From assembly GCA_002436025.1 (NCBI GenBank), contig DIXM01000002.1, positions 372,001-436,000 on the forward strand: DNA of 64,000 bases, given 5' to 3'. Position 1 is the stretch's first letter; each line of letters opens with the position of its first letter. This document shows, piece by piece, positions 52,701-59,124 of the stretch. Below the pieces are notes generated by a model. That model saw only the letters and a list, made by a program, of their open reading frames with translations, had not been told where the DNA came from and searched no databases. This DNA is from a candidate division Hyd24-12 bacterium UBA6080. Its GTDB lineage: Bacteria > Fermentibacterota > Fermentibacteria > Fermentibacterales > JCC-6. A program made the position numbers and the translations under genes.

Positions 52701-53526
52701 CATCGACCGCAGGGTCGAGATAAAGCACCTGTTGAACGCCGAGGTTACAACAGTATTCGGTGACGAGTCCCAGCTCAACAACGCACTTCTGAACCTGGTC
52801 CTGAACTCCCGCGATGCGATAACCTCAAAAGGTTTTATCTGTTTGGCCACCAGGAATCTTCCCGCATCCGGCGAATCCGGGCGCCCGGGTTACGTCGAGG
52901 TCGTAGTGGAGGACAACGGAAAGGGCATGGAACCAGGGGTTGTGGAGAGAGCCTTCGAACCTTTCTTCACCACCAAACCTGTCGGTCACGGAACGGGAAT
53001 GGGCCTATCCGCCGTATATGGGACAGTAAATGCCCACAGAGGCCAGATAAACATACAATCCGAGCCAGGCAAGGGAACCAAAGTTACAATGGTTTTCCCT
53101 CTTTCCCATGCTGACTCCGCGGGTGTTGACGAGCACCCCACCGAGCCTGTTCCTGTGGGCGCCAGGGCCCGGATCCTCGTGGTCGATGACGAGGAGATGG
53201 TAAGGATCATACTCGCTGATCTCCTTGTCTCCGGCGGATACCATGTCCTTACCGCCGCCGACGGCGAGAACGCCCTGAGGGTTTTCCGGCGCGACCCCGA
53301 AGCAGTGGACCTGGTCCTGATGGACATGACCATGCCCAGGATGAACGGACTCGACTCTTTCCTTGAGATGAAGAAGCTGAAACCATCGGTCAGGGTGATG
53401 ATACTGTCCGGGCACAGCGCCGAAGGAACCGCCCACGAGTTGCGCCGTCATGGGATTCGTGGGGTCCTCCAGAAACCCATCACATCAAGATCGCTTCTGG
53501 AAGCGGTGTCAGCCGCTCTTTCCTGA
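49759..53526 (+). CDS. CheR - PAS - histidine kinase - receiver hybrid sensor
   Basis: A 1255-residue cytoplasmic protein. Residues 8-270 form a CheR-type methyltransferase: alpha subdomain with YKMNTLRRRYMRRM, then the SAM fold with AGCSRGYEVYS (usual GCSTGEEPYS), ATDISQESVHTASKAVF and SCRNLVMYLKEESQRKVM. About 320-420 is a linker domain seen in CheB-CheR fusions, then a coiled coil (432-518) rich in NEEL repeats, three PAS domains (about 520-630, 645-755, 765-880), HisKA with His905 (GGVAHDFNN), HATPase (FEPFFTTKP) and a receiver with Asp1189 (LVLMDMTMPRM). Unlike most CheB-CheR-PAS kinases it has no CheB methylesterase domain. ATG 49759 is preferred to GTG 49723. Confidence 0.87.
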   Translation: MEGDKGVFRREDWEYLLVQIASEQAGVDFFSYKMNTLRRRYMRRMAARNLTSLSEYVTVLEKDPEEAAELASDFLIGVTSFFRDPEAFKVIEKKVLPGLFTRAAGEPVRVWVAGCSRGYEVYSLAMLLQDYCGTIGKGDFIVFATDISQESVHTASKAVFRRETVEALPERFQGMVTETSSGFTVIPEIRRRLVFNKHDLLEDPPFSRTDLVSCRNLVMYLKEESQRKVMGRLLFSLKQDGILFMGNGESPSGFNGCLEVVDGTWRIFRKCAELNRPVEFFFSDSPRRHGPAQSTAQNDTFRENPGRGLSRASFDTCLTQTFVPPCLFVDESFHLLHLHGDLNEFLSIPSGFPNVDLLTMLPPEFRGRVRAGVREVLREGTPIEIKNLPWREGGVNIGITRVSPSGMGGVCLVTFTPGVNPLRKIVDNAVLSSDAKSRIEDLENQLDSLEQELRLVRDDLANRTGELQAANEELLTGGEEIRSTNEELQAINEELLSANEELKSRNQQLSELHSDMGNLLRSLDVSAIFLGTDLRIRKFNEAARLFFRLDEKDSGRVITDIASNLSGSCITDILDRVDRVMTRGGSDQWELDAGDLGWFLAKATPHRDEKGALTGTILSFVDVTGLKKAENMLRGLERRLRRTHSMAMVGCWDFVPDNGLIMLTSDTRMILGSDENSDSIPFTEFCRLFRDESGIHDAFNELVYSRSKMDFSTVTALDETRHVRLVAELEYDNRGEPVRISGAVQDVTGIMEARRSMEDAHDYLKRIQSAAALGGVRMEWDTRTGQSRVDLSAEACGILGIEQRPDQGVHLREIVSQEEWEKIQGVLRESAQDGRTAEVDFSLSAGDRTRKRVFRLRAASESKNERLMQTTGVIMDVTGLRLIEQELHHSEKLRSVGELAGGVAHDFNNQLMGIVGYAEGLLHRIEDPDLQRMIHGILKASERSADLIKQLLAFSRKGMSVVSVVDLHKVVTDVLSMVERSIDRRVEIKHLLNAEVTTVFGDESQLNNALLNLVLNSRDAITSKGFICLATRNLPASGESGRPGYVEVVVEDNGKGMEPGVVERAFEPFFTTKPVGHGTGMGLSAVYGTVNAHRGQINIQSEPGKGTKVTMVFPLSHADSAGVDEHPTEPVPVGARARILVVDDEEMVRIILADLLVSGGYHVLTAADGENALRVFRRDPEAVDLVLMDMTMPRMNGLDSFLEMKKLKPSVRVMILSGHSAEGTAHELRRHGIRGVLQKPITSRSLLEAVSAALS

Positions 53527-53552
53527 CTGCCGGCCCCATGATCGCCCACAAT

Positions 53553-53578
53553 TGAAACAGGGTTTTCCAGGCTCGTGT
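53553..53578 (+). promoter_or_regulatory. ECF-type promoter candidate TGAAAC-N15-CGTGT
   Basis: TGAAAC (53553-53558) and CGTGT (53574-53578) are 15 bases apart, close to the TGAAAC-N16-CGTA consensus of ECF sigma factors such as SigW. It lies 60-80 bases upstream of an operon that itself encodes an ECF-type sigma factor, so self-regulation is plausible. Confidence 0.4.
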
Positions 53579-53635
53579 GTAACATATTCACGAGAGGCTC
53601 CGTCAGTATGTCAGGAAACCCTGAAAGGAGCAGTC

Positions 53636-54040
53636 ATGGAAGGTGATGTGTTGTTGGTTCCCATACTCGGTATCGTATTCGGAGTGGGCGCCCCTATGCT
53701 TGCGGTGATCCTTGCCACCTACTACGCCCACAGGTCCAAGGTCGCCAAATACGAAACGGTGAAGAAAGCCCTGGAGGGAAACCTCACACCGGAGCAGGTC
53801 GACCAGCTCGTAAAATCCCTGGGAAGCACCCCCGCACCCGCACCGGTGAACCCCCGCAGGAAAAGCCTCACAAACGGTATCATCCTTCTCAGCATCTCCA
53901 TTGCCATAGTTATCGGGTCGATGGTGATGGGCTACACCAAAGGGTTCATCCTCGGAGCCCTCGTGCTTGGTTTCCTTGGCATCGCTAACCTTCTCATAGC
54001 GTTCTTTGTCCAGAAGGATGACGGTGGAGACCCCCGGTGA
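53636..54040 (+). CDS. DUF6249-like small membrane protein
   Basis: A 134-residue membrane protein: one N-terminal helix (VLLVPILGIVFGVGAPMLAVILATYYAHR, read as two shorter pieces), a soluble linker with KALEGNLTPEQVDQLVKSLG, a proline/alanine stretch, and two C-terminal helices (GIILLSISIAIVIGSMVMGY; GALVLGFLGIANLLIAFFV). It resembles DUF6249 proteins, which often precede ECF sigma genes. AAAGGAG is 5 bases before ATG 53636. Its TGA overlaps the sigma start (GTGA). Confidence 0.65.
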   Translation: MEGDVLLVPILGIVFGVGAPMLAVILATYYAHRSKVAKYETVKKALEGNLTPEQVDQLVKSLGSTPAPAPVNPRRKSLTNGIILLSISIAIVIGSMVMGYTKGFILGALVLGFLGIANLLIAFFVQKDDGGDPR

Positions 54041-54588
54041 TCTCAGAGCATACCCTTGGTCTGGTGACAATGGCCCGGGACGGAAGTTCCCAGGCGTTCG
54101 AGGACCTGGTGAAGGAGTACTGCGGGCTGGTTCATTCGCTGGCGTTCCGAATGACCGGAGATGCGCACCTGGCGGAAGACATGAGCCAGGAGACGTTCAC
54201 CAGGGTCTGGCAGAAGATACGCAGTCTTCGGGACCCCAAGGCTTTTCCCGGGTGGCTCGTAAGCATCACCCGGCGGATATGTCTGGACGAACTGGAAAAA
54301 CGCAATCGCAGGATGGAGGCGGGTGGCGAAGAGCTGCTTCTCGAGAACGCCAATCCCACCATGCCTCCGGAATTCGACGGGAAGCGGCGCATACTGGAGA
54401 AAGCCATGGCGCTGCTTCCCATTAGGGACCGTCAGCTTCTCACCCTCTCCTACCATCGGGATCTTTCCTCCGACGAAGTGGGTATAATTCTGGGCATGTC
54501 ACCCGGAACTGTCCGGGTTGGTCTTCACAGGGCCCGCGAGAGGCTTTGCGGTCTTCTGAAGGGAAAAGAAGATGAACTCCTTGCATAA
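54037..54588 (+). CDS. ECF-type RNA polymerase sigma factor
   Basis: A 183-residue sigma-70 family protein with only regions 2 and 4. Region 2: FEDLVKEYCGLVHSLAFRMT and AEDMSQETFTRVWQKIRSL (DxxQExF-type motif). Region 4: LPIRDRQLLTLSYHRDLSSD and MSPGTVRVGLHRARERL (helix-turn-helix with the usual VRxxLxRAR). GTG 54037 overlaps the preceding stop; the next gene starts inside its last 17 bases. This gene order (membrane protein, sigma, membrane protein) suggests membrane-held control. Confidence 0.9.
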   Translation: MISEHTLGLVTMARDGSSQAFEDLVKEYCGLVHSLAFRMTGDAHLAEDMSQETFTRVWQKIRSLRDPKAFPGWLVSITRRICLDELEKRNRRMEAGGEELLLENANPTMPPEFDGKRRILEKAMALLPIRDRQLLTLSYHRDLSSDEVGIILGMSPGTVRVGLHRARERLCGLLKGKEDELLA

Positions 54589-54946
54589 CGGAAACGGAAA
54601 GCTGGAAGACCTGATGGAATTCCTGCTGACCGAATCCGTCTCACCCCATGCGATTCCCGAGGGCACCGCAGAGTTGATCGCCCTGAAGGCCCAGATCCTC
54701 AGAAAGCCGTCCTTCCCCGTGTACCGGGTTGCCGTTGTTGTGGTCGCCGCTGCTTTTGCGGCCCTCTTCGCCGCATCCAATGTTGACAGACTTACATGGC
54801 TTCTGGACCTCGCATCCCTGAGACCGTTCGAAAGCCTCGTCAACTCATTGGCGTCCATCAGCATCGAGCGCGCCGCCGCTGCTCTCGCGGTGACCGGCGG
54901 CCTGGTTTACACGGTTTACACGATTGCTTTTCCAAGGGCCAGATAA
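54572..54946 (+). CDS. Putative membrane anti-sigma factor
   Basis: A 124-residue protein. The N-terminal ~45 residues are soluble (GKLEDLMEFLLTESVSPHAIPEG), followed by a membrane helix (YRVAVVVVAAAFAALFAAS) and a second hydrophobic stretch near the C-terminus (AAAALAVTGGLVYTVYTIAF). There is no cysteine, so it lacks the zinc-binding anti-sigma motif. Its overlap with the sigma gene and its soluble-plus-membrane layout support an anti-sigma role by context only. A typical family signature was not found. Confidence 0.5.
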   Translation: MNSLHNGNGKLEDLMEFLLTESVSPHAIPEGTAELIALKAQILRKPSFPVYRVAVVVVAAAFAALFAASNVDRLTWLLDLASLRPFESLVNSLASISIERAAAALAVTGGLVYTVYTIAFPRAR

Positions 54947-54964
54947 CTCTCCGGAGGTAGGTCA

Positions 54965-56986
54965 ATGTTCAGGTGCTCTCTTGTTCTTGCCTCGGTCATT
55001 CTTTTGCTCGGATGCGGGAACGAACCGTCCGATCCGTCCGTCGCCGGGCAGCCCGAACCCGAGCATGTTGCCAGCCCAGGCGCGGAAAGTCTCATCCCAA
55101 GGGCAGTTCTCTTCGGCAACCCCGAGCGGGTCGGTCCCCAGCTCTCCCCCGACGGGCGAACCATAGCCTACATCGCTCCCGCAGACGCAGTTCTGAACCT
55201 CTGGCTCATGGATGTCACGGGAGGTTCCCCCAGGCAGCTCACGTTCGATGAAGACCGCGGCGTGATGGATTTTCAGTGGGCCGAGAACGGAAGGCACATC
55301 CTCTACATGCAGGACGAGGCCGGTGAAGAGAACACCCATGTTTACCGTATCACCGTCGAGACGGGAGAGGTTCTTGACCTGACCCCCTTTCCTGGTGTCA
55401 AGGCTTACGTGTCCGACTCGAACCCCAGGTTCCCCGACATGGTTCTCCTTGAGATGAACAAGGACAACAGGATGTTCTTCGACGTCTACAGGTGCGACCT
55501 GAACACCGGCGAGCTCGAGATGGCCATGGACAACCCCGGGACTACCCCCGAAGGTGAGATGGTCCTCGGGTATTCGGCCGACCGGAACCTCGACATCAGG
55601 CTTCAGTTGACGATCCATCCGGAGACCGGATTCATCTCAGTTCTTCACCGATGGGACAAGGATTCGGAGTGGGAGCTTCTCAAGTCGTTTTCCAGCGAAG
55701 ACCAGTGGTTCCCTGAGAGGTTCACCGAGGACGGCGCCGGTCTCTTTGTCCGTTCAAATCTCGAAAGCGACAAGGCAGGTCTTTTCCTTTACGACATCGC
55801 TTCCGGCACTGAAACCCTCATTGTTTCCGACTCTTCATCGGATATCGGCGGGGTCAGCTTCGATCCGTTCACCGGTGAGCCCAGGCTTGCTGCCTTCTAC
55901 TACCTGAGAAGAACGCTTCATGTGCTTGACCCCTCCATCGAACCGGACATCAGCTTCCTCTCCGAACTCCGTGACGGCGATTTCGCAACGGTATCCCGCG
56001 ACAGCGCCGACTCGACCTGGATCGTTGCCTACAGCACCATTGACAATCCCGCGGTCTACTACGTCTACGACCGCAGGAACATTGAAGCGCGTGAGCTCTT
56101 CACCGCCATCCCTGCACTCGACAGCTACACGTTGCGGCCTATGGAGGGTATAGAGATAACCTCCCGCGACGGCCTCGTTCTTCCTTCGTACGCAACCACC
56201 CCCGATCCTGAACGTTTCGGCGCGGGTCCCTGGCCAACCATAATGATGGTCCACGGAGGGCCCTGGTACCGCGACTATTACGGTTTCGATCCCTTTTCAC
56301 AGCTCTTTGCCGATCGTGGATTCGCTGTTCTGCAGGTCAATTTCCGGGGCAGCACCGGCTTTGGTAAAGCGTTCCTCAACGCCGCCAACAAGGAGTGGGG
56401 CGCCGCCATGCAGGACGACATCACCGACGGCGTTCACTGGGCCGTTGAACAGGGTATCGCCGACCCCGACCGGGTGGTCATCCTCGGTGGGTCGTACGGT
56501 GGCTATGCCGCCCTCGCAGGGGCTGTCTTCACACCGGACATCTATTGCGCCGTGGTGGACTTTTTCGGCCCCTCCAACCTTGTGACCTTCATCGAGACCA
56601 TCCCGCCGTACTGGAAGCCCATGCTTGCCATGATGAACATCAGGGTGGGAGACATTGAAGACGAGACGGACAGGGCCATGCTGGAGGACCGCTCTCCGCT
56701 GAACCACGTTCAGAACATCACGATGCCCATCTTCATCGCCCAGGGGGCCAATGACCCGAGGGTCGTGCAGGCCGAGAGTGACCAGATGGTTATGGCTCTG
56801 CGCTCCATTGACACTCCCGTGGTCTACGTTCTCTACACCAACGAGGGTCATGGCTTTGTTCACGAAGAGAACAGGCTCGACTTCGCCGGTCGTGTCGAGG
56901 AGTTCCTCTACCTGTCAGTCCCCGGTCCAGGCATTGAGTGCGAGCTCTTCATCCCACCCGCCTCCGCCGCCGTGGAACTGCTATAG
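54965..56986 (+). CDS. S9-family dipeptidyl/acylaminoacyl peptidase lipoprotein
   Basis: A 673-residue serine peptidase lipoprotein (lipobox LLLGC). An N-terminal propeller (PQLSPDGRTIAYIAPAD, FQWAENGRHILYMQDE) is followed by an S9C-type hydrolase: MMVHGGPWYRDYYGF, nucleophile LGGSYGGYAALAG, acid AQGANDPRV and histidine NEGHGF. It probably trims peptides in the periplasm or at the outer membrane. GGAGG is 7 bases before ATG 54965. The stop codon TAG (56984-56986) uses the first G of the 150-bp palindromic element that follows directly, so insertion may have altered the original C-terminus. Confidence 0.87.
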   Translation: MFRCSLVLASVILLLGCGNEPSDPSVAGQPEPEHVASPGAESLIPRAVLFGNPERVGPQLSPDGRTIAYIAPADAVLNLWLMDVTGGSPRQLTFDEDRGVMDFQWAENGRHILYMQDEAGEENTHVYRITVETGEVLDLTPFPGVKAYVSDSNPRFPDMVLLEMNKDNRMFFDVYRCDLNTGELEMAMDNPGTTPEGEMVLGYSADRNLDIRLQLTIHPETGFISVLHRWDKDSEWELLKSFSSEDQWFPERFTEDGAGLFVRSNLESDKAGLFLYDIASGTETLIVSDSSSDIGGVSFDPFTGEPRLAAFYYLRRTLHVLDPSIEPDISFLSELRDGDFATVSRDSADSTWIVAYSTIDNPAVYYVYDRRNIEARELFTAIPALDSYTLRPMEGIEITSRDGLVLPSYATTPDPERFGAGPWPTIMMVHGGPWYRDYYGFDPFSQLFADRGFAVLQVNFRGSTGFGKAFLNAANKEWGAAMQDDITDGVHWAVEQGIADPDRVVILGGSYGGYAALAGAVFTPDIYCAVVDFFGPSNLVTFIETIPPYWKPMLAMMNIRVGDIEDETDRAMLEDRSPLNHVQNITMPIFIAQGANDPRVVQAESDQMVMALRSIDTPVVYVLYTNEGHGFVHEENRLDFAGRVEEFLYLSVPGPGIECELFIPPASAAVELL

Positions 56987-57135
56987 GGGACGGACTTAGA
57001 TAACTTAGTTTGTTGAGCTAAGCCATTGTCATGCAATGAGATAAAGATATTTTCCTTTTTTCGGGCATGAAAGAAAGCAAACGCATGACAATCAATGCGT
57101 TAACTCAACAAACTAAGTTATCTAAGTCCGTCCCC
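56986..57135. mobile_element. 150-bp nested palindromic element (MITE/REP-like)
   Basis: Perfect 32-bp terminal inverted repeats (56986-57017 and 57104-57135; outer end GGGGACGGACTTAGATAA) enclose a second perfect 10-bp pair (ATTGTCATGC 57025-57034 with 57083-57092) around an AT-rich core. The core is far more AT-rich than the surrounding genes and encodes nothing. The outer ends resemble the GGGGAC-type ends I recall flanking IS200/Y1-transposase-related repeats; I could not verify this. No target-site duplication is obvious. The element sits exactly at the end of the S9 peptidase gene. Confidence 0.75.
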
Positions 57136-57139
57136 TTCT

Positions 57140-57463
57140 TTAAAAAGTATACAGGGTGACGGTGGGGGATTGGACGGGTTCGACGGGGTAGGCGCTGAAC
57201 GCCTGATCAGAGCAGAAAAAGCTGTAACTCAAGGGTTTTTGGGGGTTTTGCCCAATGTTGACCCTGCTGTTCTGGTTAAGGGTGGCAGCCCTTAAGGATG
57301 CAATGGAATTGGAGAAGTCAAAGAAAGACCTTCCGGGTCTCCAGGGTTTTGTATTTGTAAGTGAAGGGCTGTCGGCTGAGGAGTTGAGCGAGTTTTCCCC
57401 CGGAGCATCACTTGATGCCAGAAGCAACGATGCTGCTACCAACAACACAGTTAGTGAACGCAT
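57140..57463 (-). CDS. Possible small secreted protein (low confidence)
   Basis: A 107-residue open frame with a convincing signal peptide (MRSLTVLLVAASLLLASS) and a GGTGGG upstream of ATG 57463, ending 5 bases from the palindromic element. The mature part (RSFFDFSNSIASLRAATLN) matches nothing I recognise. An 83-residue plus-strand frame (57255-57506) crosses it, so either, both or neither may be real. Base composition is less GC-rich than the neighbours. Together with the element this fills the 538-base gap between the S9 and MscS genes. Confidence 0.3.
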   Translation of the reverse strand: MRSLTVLLVAASLLLASSDAPGENSLNSSADSPSLTNTKPWRPGRSFFDFSNSIASLRAATLNQNSRVNIGQNPQKPLSYSFFCSDQAFSAYPVEPVQSPTVTLYTF

Positions 57464-57524
57464 ATTCCCACCACTTTCCGGGCCCCTCCACCCGTGTGCA
57501 GACTAACACCAAACCGAATTGATG

Positions 57525-59048
57525 TCAATGCCCCGAAAACAAACCGAAGAAGGTCCGAATTCTTGTGAGGATGTCAGCACCACCGGAGCGCTTCACGTCC
57601 TCCCGGCCTTCAATCGAGTCCTCGCTCTCCTTTGATGCCTTGTGAAGGTCGGAAAGCCTTGCCTCGAGAAGTTCGGAAAGTGGTTCGGCCAGGGCAGGGT
57701 TCATACGGAATACCCTCTCCATGCCCTTTTTCTTTACCACCACCACGATGGTTTCCTTGGTCGCGGTGACAGTTGCCGAACGAGGATCGCCCGTGAGAAG
57801 GCTCATCTCTCCGAAGCAACTGCCGACACCCAGTTCCGCGACCTTCATCGATCTGTGGCCTTCGCCTGCGGACACCGATACCTCCACGCAACCGCTCTGA
57901 ATCAGGAACAGGCTGTCGCCGGTGTCGCCCTGTTTTACAAGCACCTCTCCGGTGGTGAACCGAAGGATGGAGCTGTCATCTGAAAGCTGCTCAAGCTCAG
58001 CGTCGGGCAGGGGTTTGAAGATGTCGGTCGCCCTGAGGTCTAAGAATACCTCATGCTGAAGGTTCTGTTTGAGTCTGGCCTGGCGGTCGGGCTCAACGGT
58101 ATGAAGGAACACGTCCCTGATCGGGAATGGGATGTTCATTCCCGCCCTGTCGAGGCAGTACCATATCCGTGTTCTCACAGCGTCTTTGACTGAAGGCTTG
58201 GATGAGAAGTCGGTTATCCAGAAACGGACCTCGTAGTTTATGGAGCTGTCGCTGAAGCTGTCGAGCAACACCGAGGGAGCGGGCCTGACCGATACACCCC
58301 TGGTGTCCAACACTGCTTTCAGGAGTACGGCCTTCACCTGTTCGGGAGGGCTTGCGTAGGAGACACCCACGTTCACCCTTGCAAGGTTGAGTTTCGATGG
58401 CTTCATGTGGTTCTTGACCAGGGTTTTCGAAACCACCGAATTGGGGAAGAGAAGAAGGTCGTTGTTCCTGTCCCGCAAGGAGAGGCAGCGCCAGCTTGTC
58501 TCCACGACCTGACCCTCGGTGCCGTCAATGGTCACCCAGTCGTCTTTTTCGTACGGTCGCTCGAACTGCAGCGCAAGACCGCTGAACACGTTGCCCAGTA
58601 TGTCCTGCAGGGAAAGACCGATGACCGCTGAAACCACGGTGGACGTAACAAGGAATGCGGTGAGCTTCACGTTGAAAAGCAGGTTGAGAAGGATAAGGGC
58701 CAACCCGGCCATGAGCAGGAATGCGACAACATCCACAACCAGCTTTGGTATGGGCATGGTCATTCGTTTGCGGTTCAGGTTTCCCAGGAACAGAAGGAAC
58801 AGGAAGCGCATAACAGTGTAGAAGCCAAGAAGAATGGTGAGGGACAGGACTATCCTGGCAGTCATGGAACCGAAGTTGACCCCGAAGATTCGAAGCAGAA
58901 GGTAGGATATCCCGGAAGCACCGGTCAGGGCAAGCCAGAGGGAGATGCTCTGGTCGAGAGCCCTTCTTCGGGAGAACCAGAGCAGAAAACCCACACCGAG
59001 CCCAAGGCTGACCGCGCTTGCCAGATTGATCCAGAACGATGCATTCAT
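57525..59048 (-). CDS. MscS-like channel with C-terminal cyclic-nucleotide-binding domain
   Basis: A 507-residue inner-membrane protein. About five helices lead into the MscS pore and beta domain: VVSAVIGLSLQDILGNVFSGLALQFERPYEKDDWV, read as LSLQDILGNVFSGLAL and FERPYEKDDWV, then LLLFPNSVVSKTLVKNH. A C-terminal cNMP-binding domain starts near residue 345: FTTGEVLVKQGDTGDSLFLI and the phosphate-binding cassette FGEMSLLTGDPRSATVTA, with Glu and Arg in place. This is the bCNG layout: an MscS-type channel controlled by cyclic nucleotides. ATG 59048 has GGAGG 6 bases upstream, and a perfect TATAAT lies at 59078-59083 on the same strand. Confidence 0.88.
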   Translation of the reverse strand: MNASFWINLASAVSLGLGVGFLLWFSRRRALDQSISLWLALTGASGISYLLLRIFGVNFGSMTARIVLSLTILLGFYTVMRFLFLLFLGNLNRKRMTMPIPKLVVDVVAFLLMAGLALILLNLLFNVKLTAFLVTSTVVSAVIGLSLQDILGNVFSGLALQFERPYEKDDWVTIDGTEGQVVETSWRCLSLRDRNNDLLLFPNSVVSKTLVKNHMKPSKLNLARVNVGVSYASPPEQVKAVLLKAVLDTRGVSVRPAPSVLLDSFSDSSINYEVRFWITDFSSKPSVKDAVRTRIWYCLDRAGMNIPFPIRDVFLHTVEPDRQARLKQNLQHEVFLDLRATDIFKPLPDAELEQLSDDSSILRFTTGEVLVKQGDTGDSLFLIQSGCVEVSVSAGEGHRSMKVAELGVGSCFGEMSLLTGDPRSATVTATKETIVVVVKKKGMERVFRMNPALAEPLSELLEARLSDLHKASKESEDSIEGREDVKRSGGADILTRIRTFFGLFSGH

Positions 59049-59077
59049 GTACACCCTCCGGTAGCTGTTACCGGCCC

Positions 59078-59083
59078 ATTATA
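59078..59083 (-). promoter_or_regulatory. Candidate -10 (TATAAT) for the MscS-like gene
   Basis: A perfect TATAAT on the minus strand 30 bases before the start codon; no clear -35 hexamer. Confidence 0.4.
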
Positions 59084-59124
59084 CTTCGGTTCATTACCTC
59101 CAGACACTGACAGCGAAGCACCGA

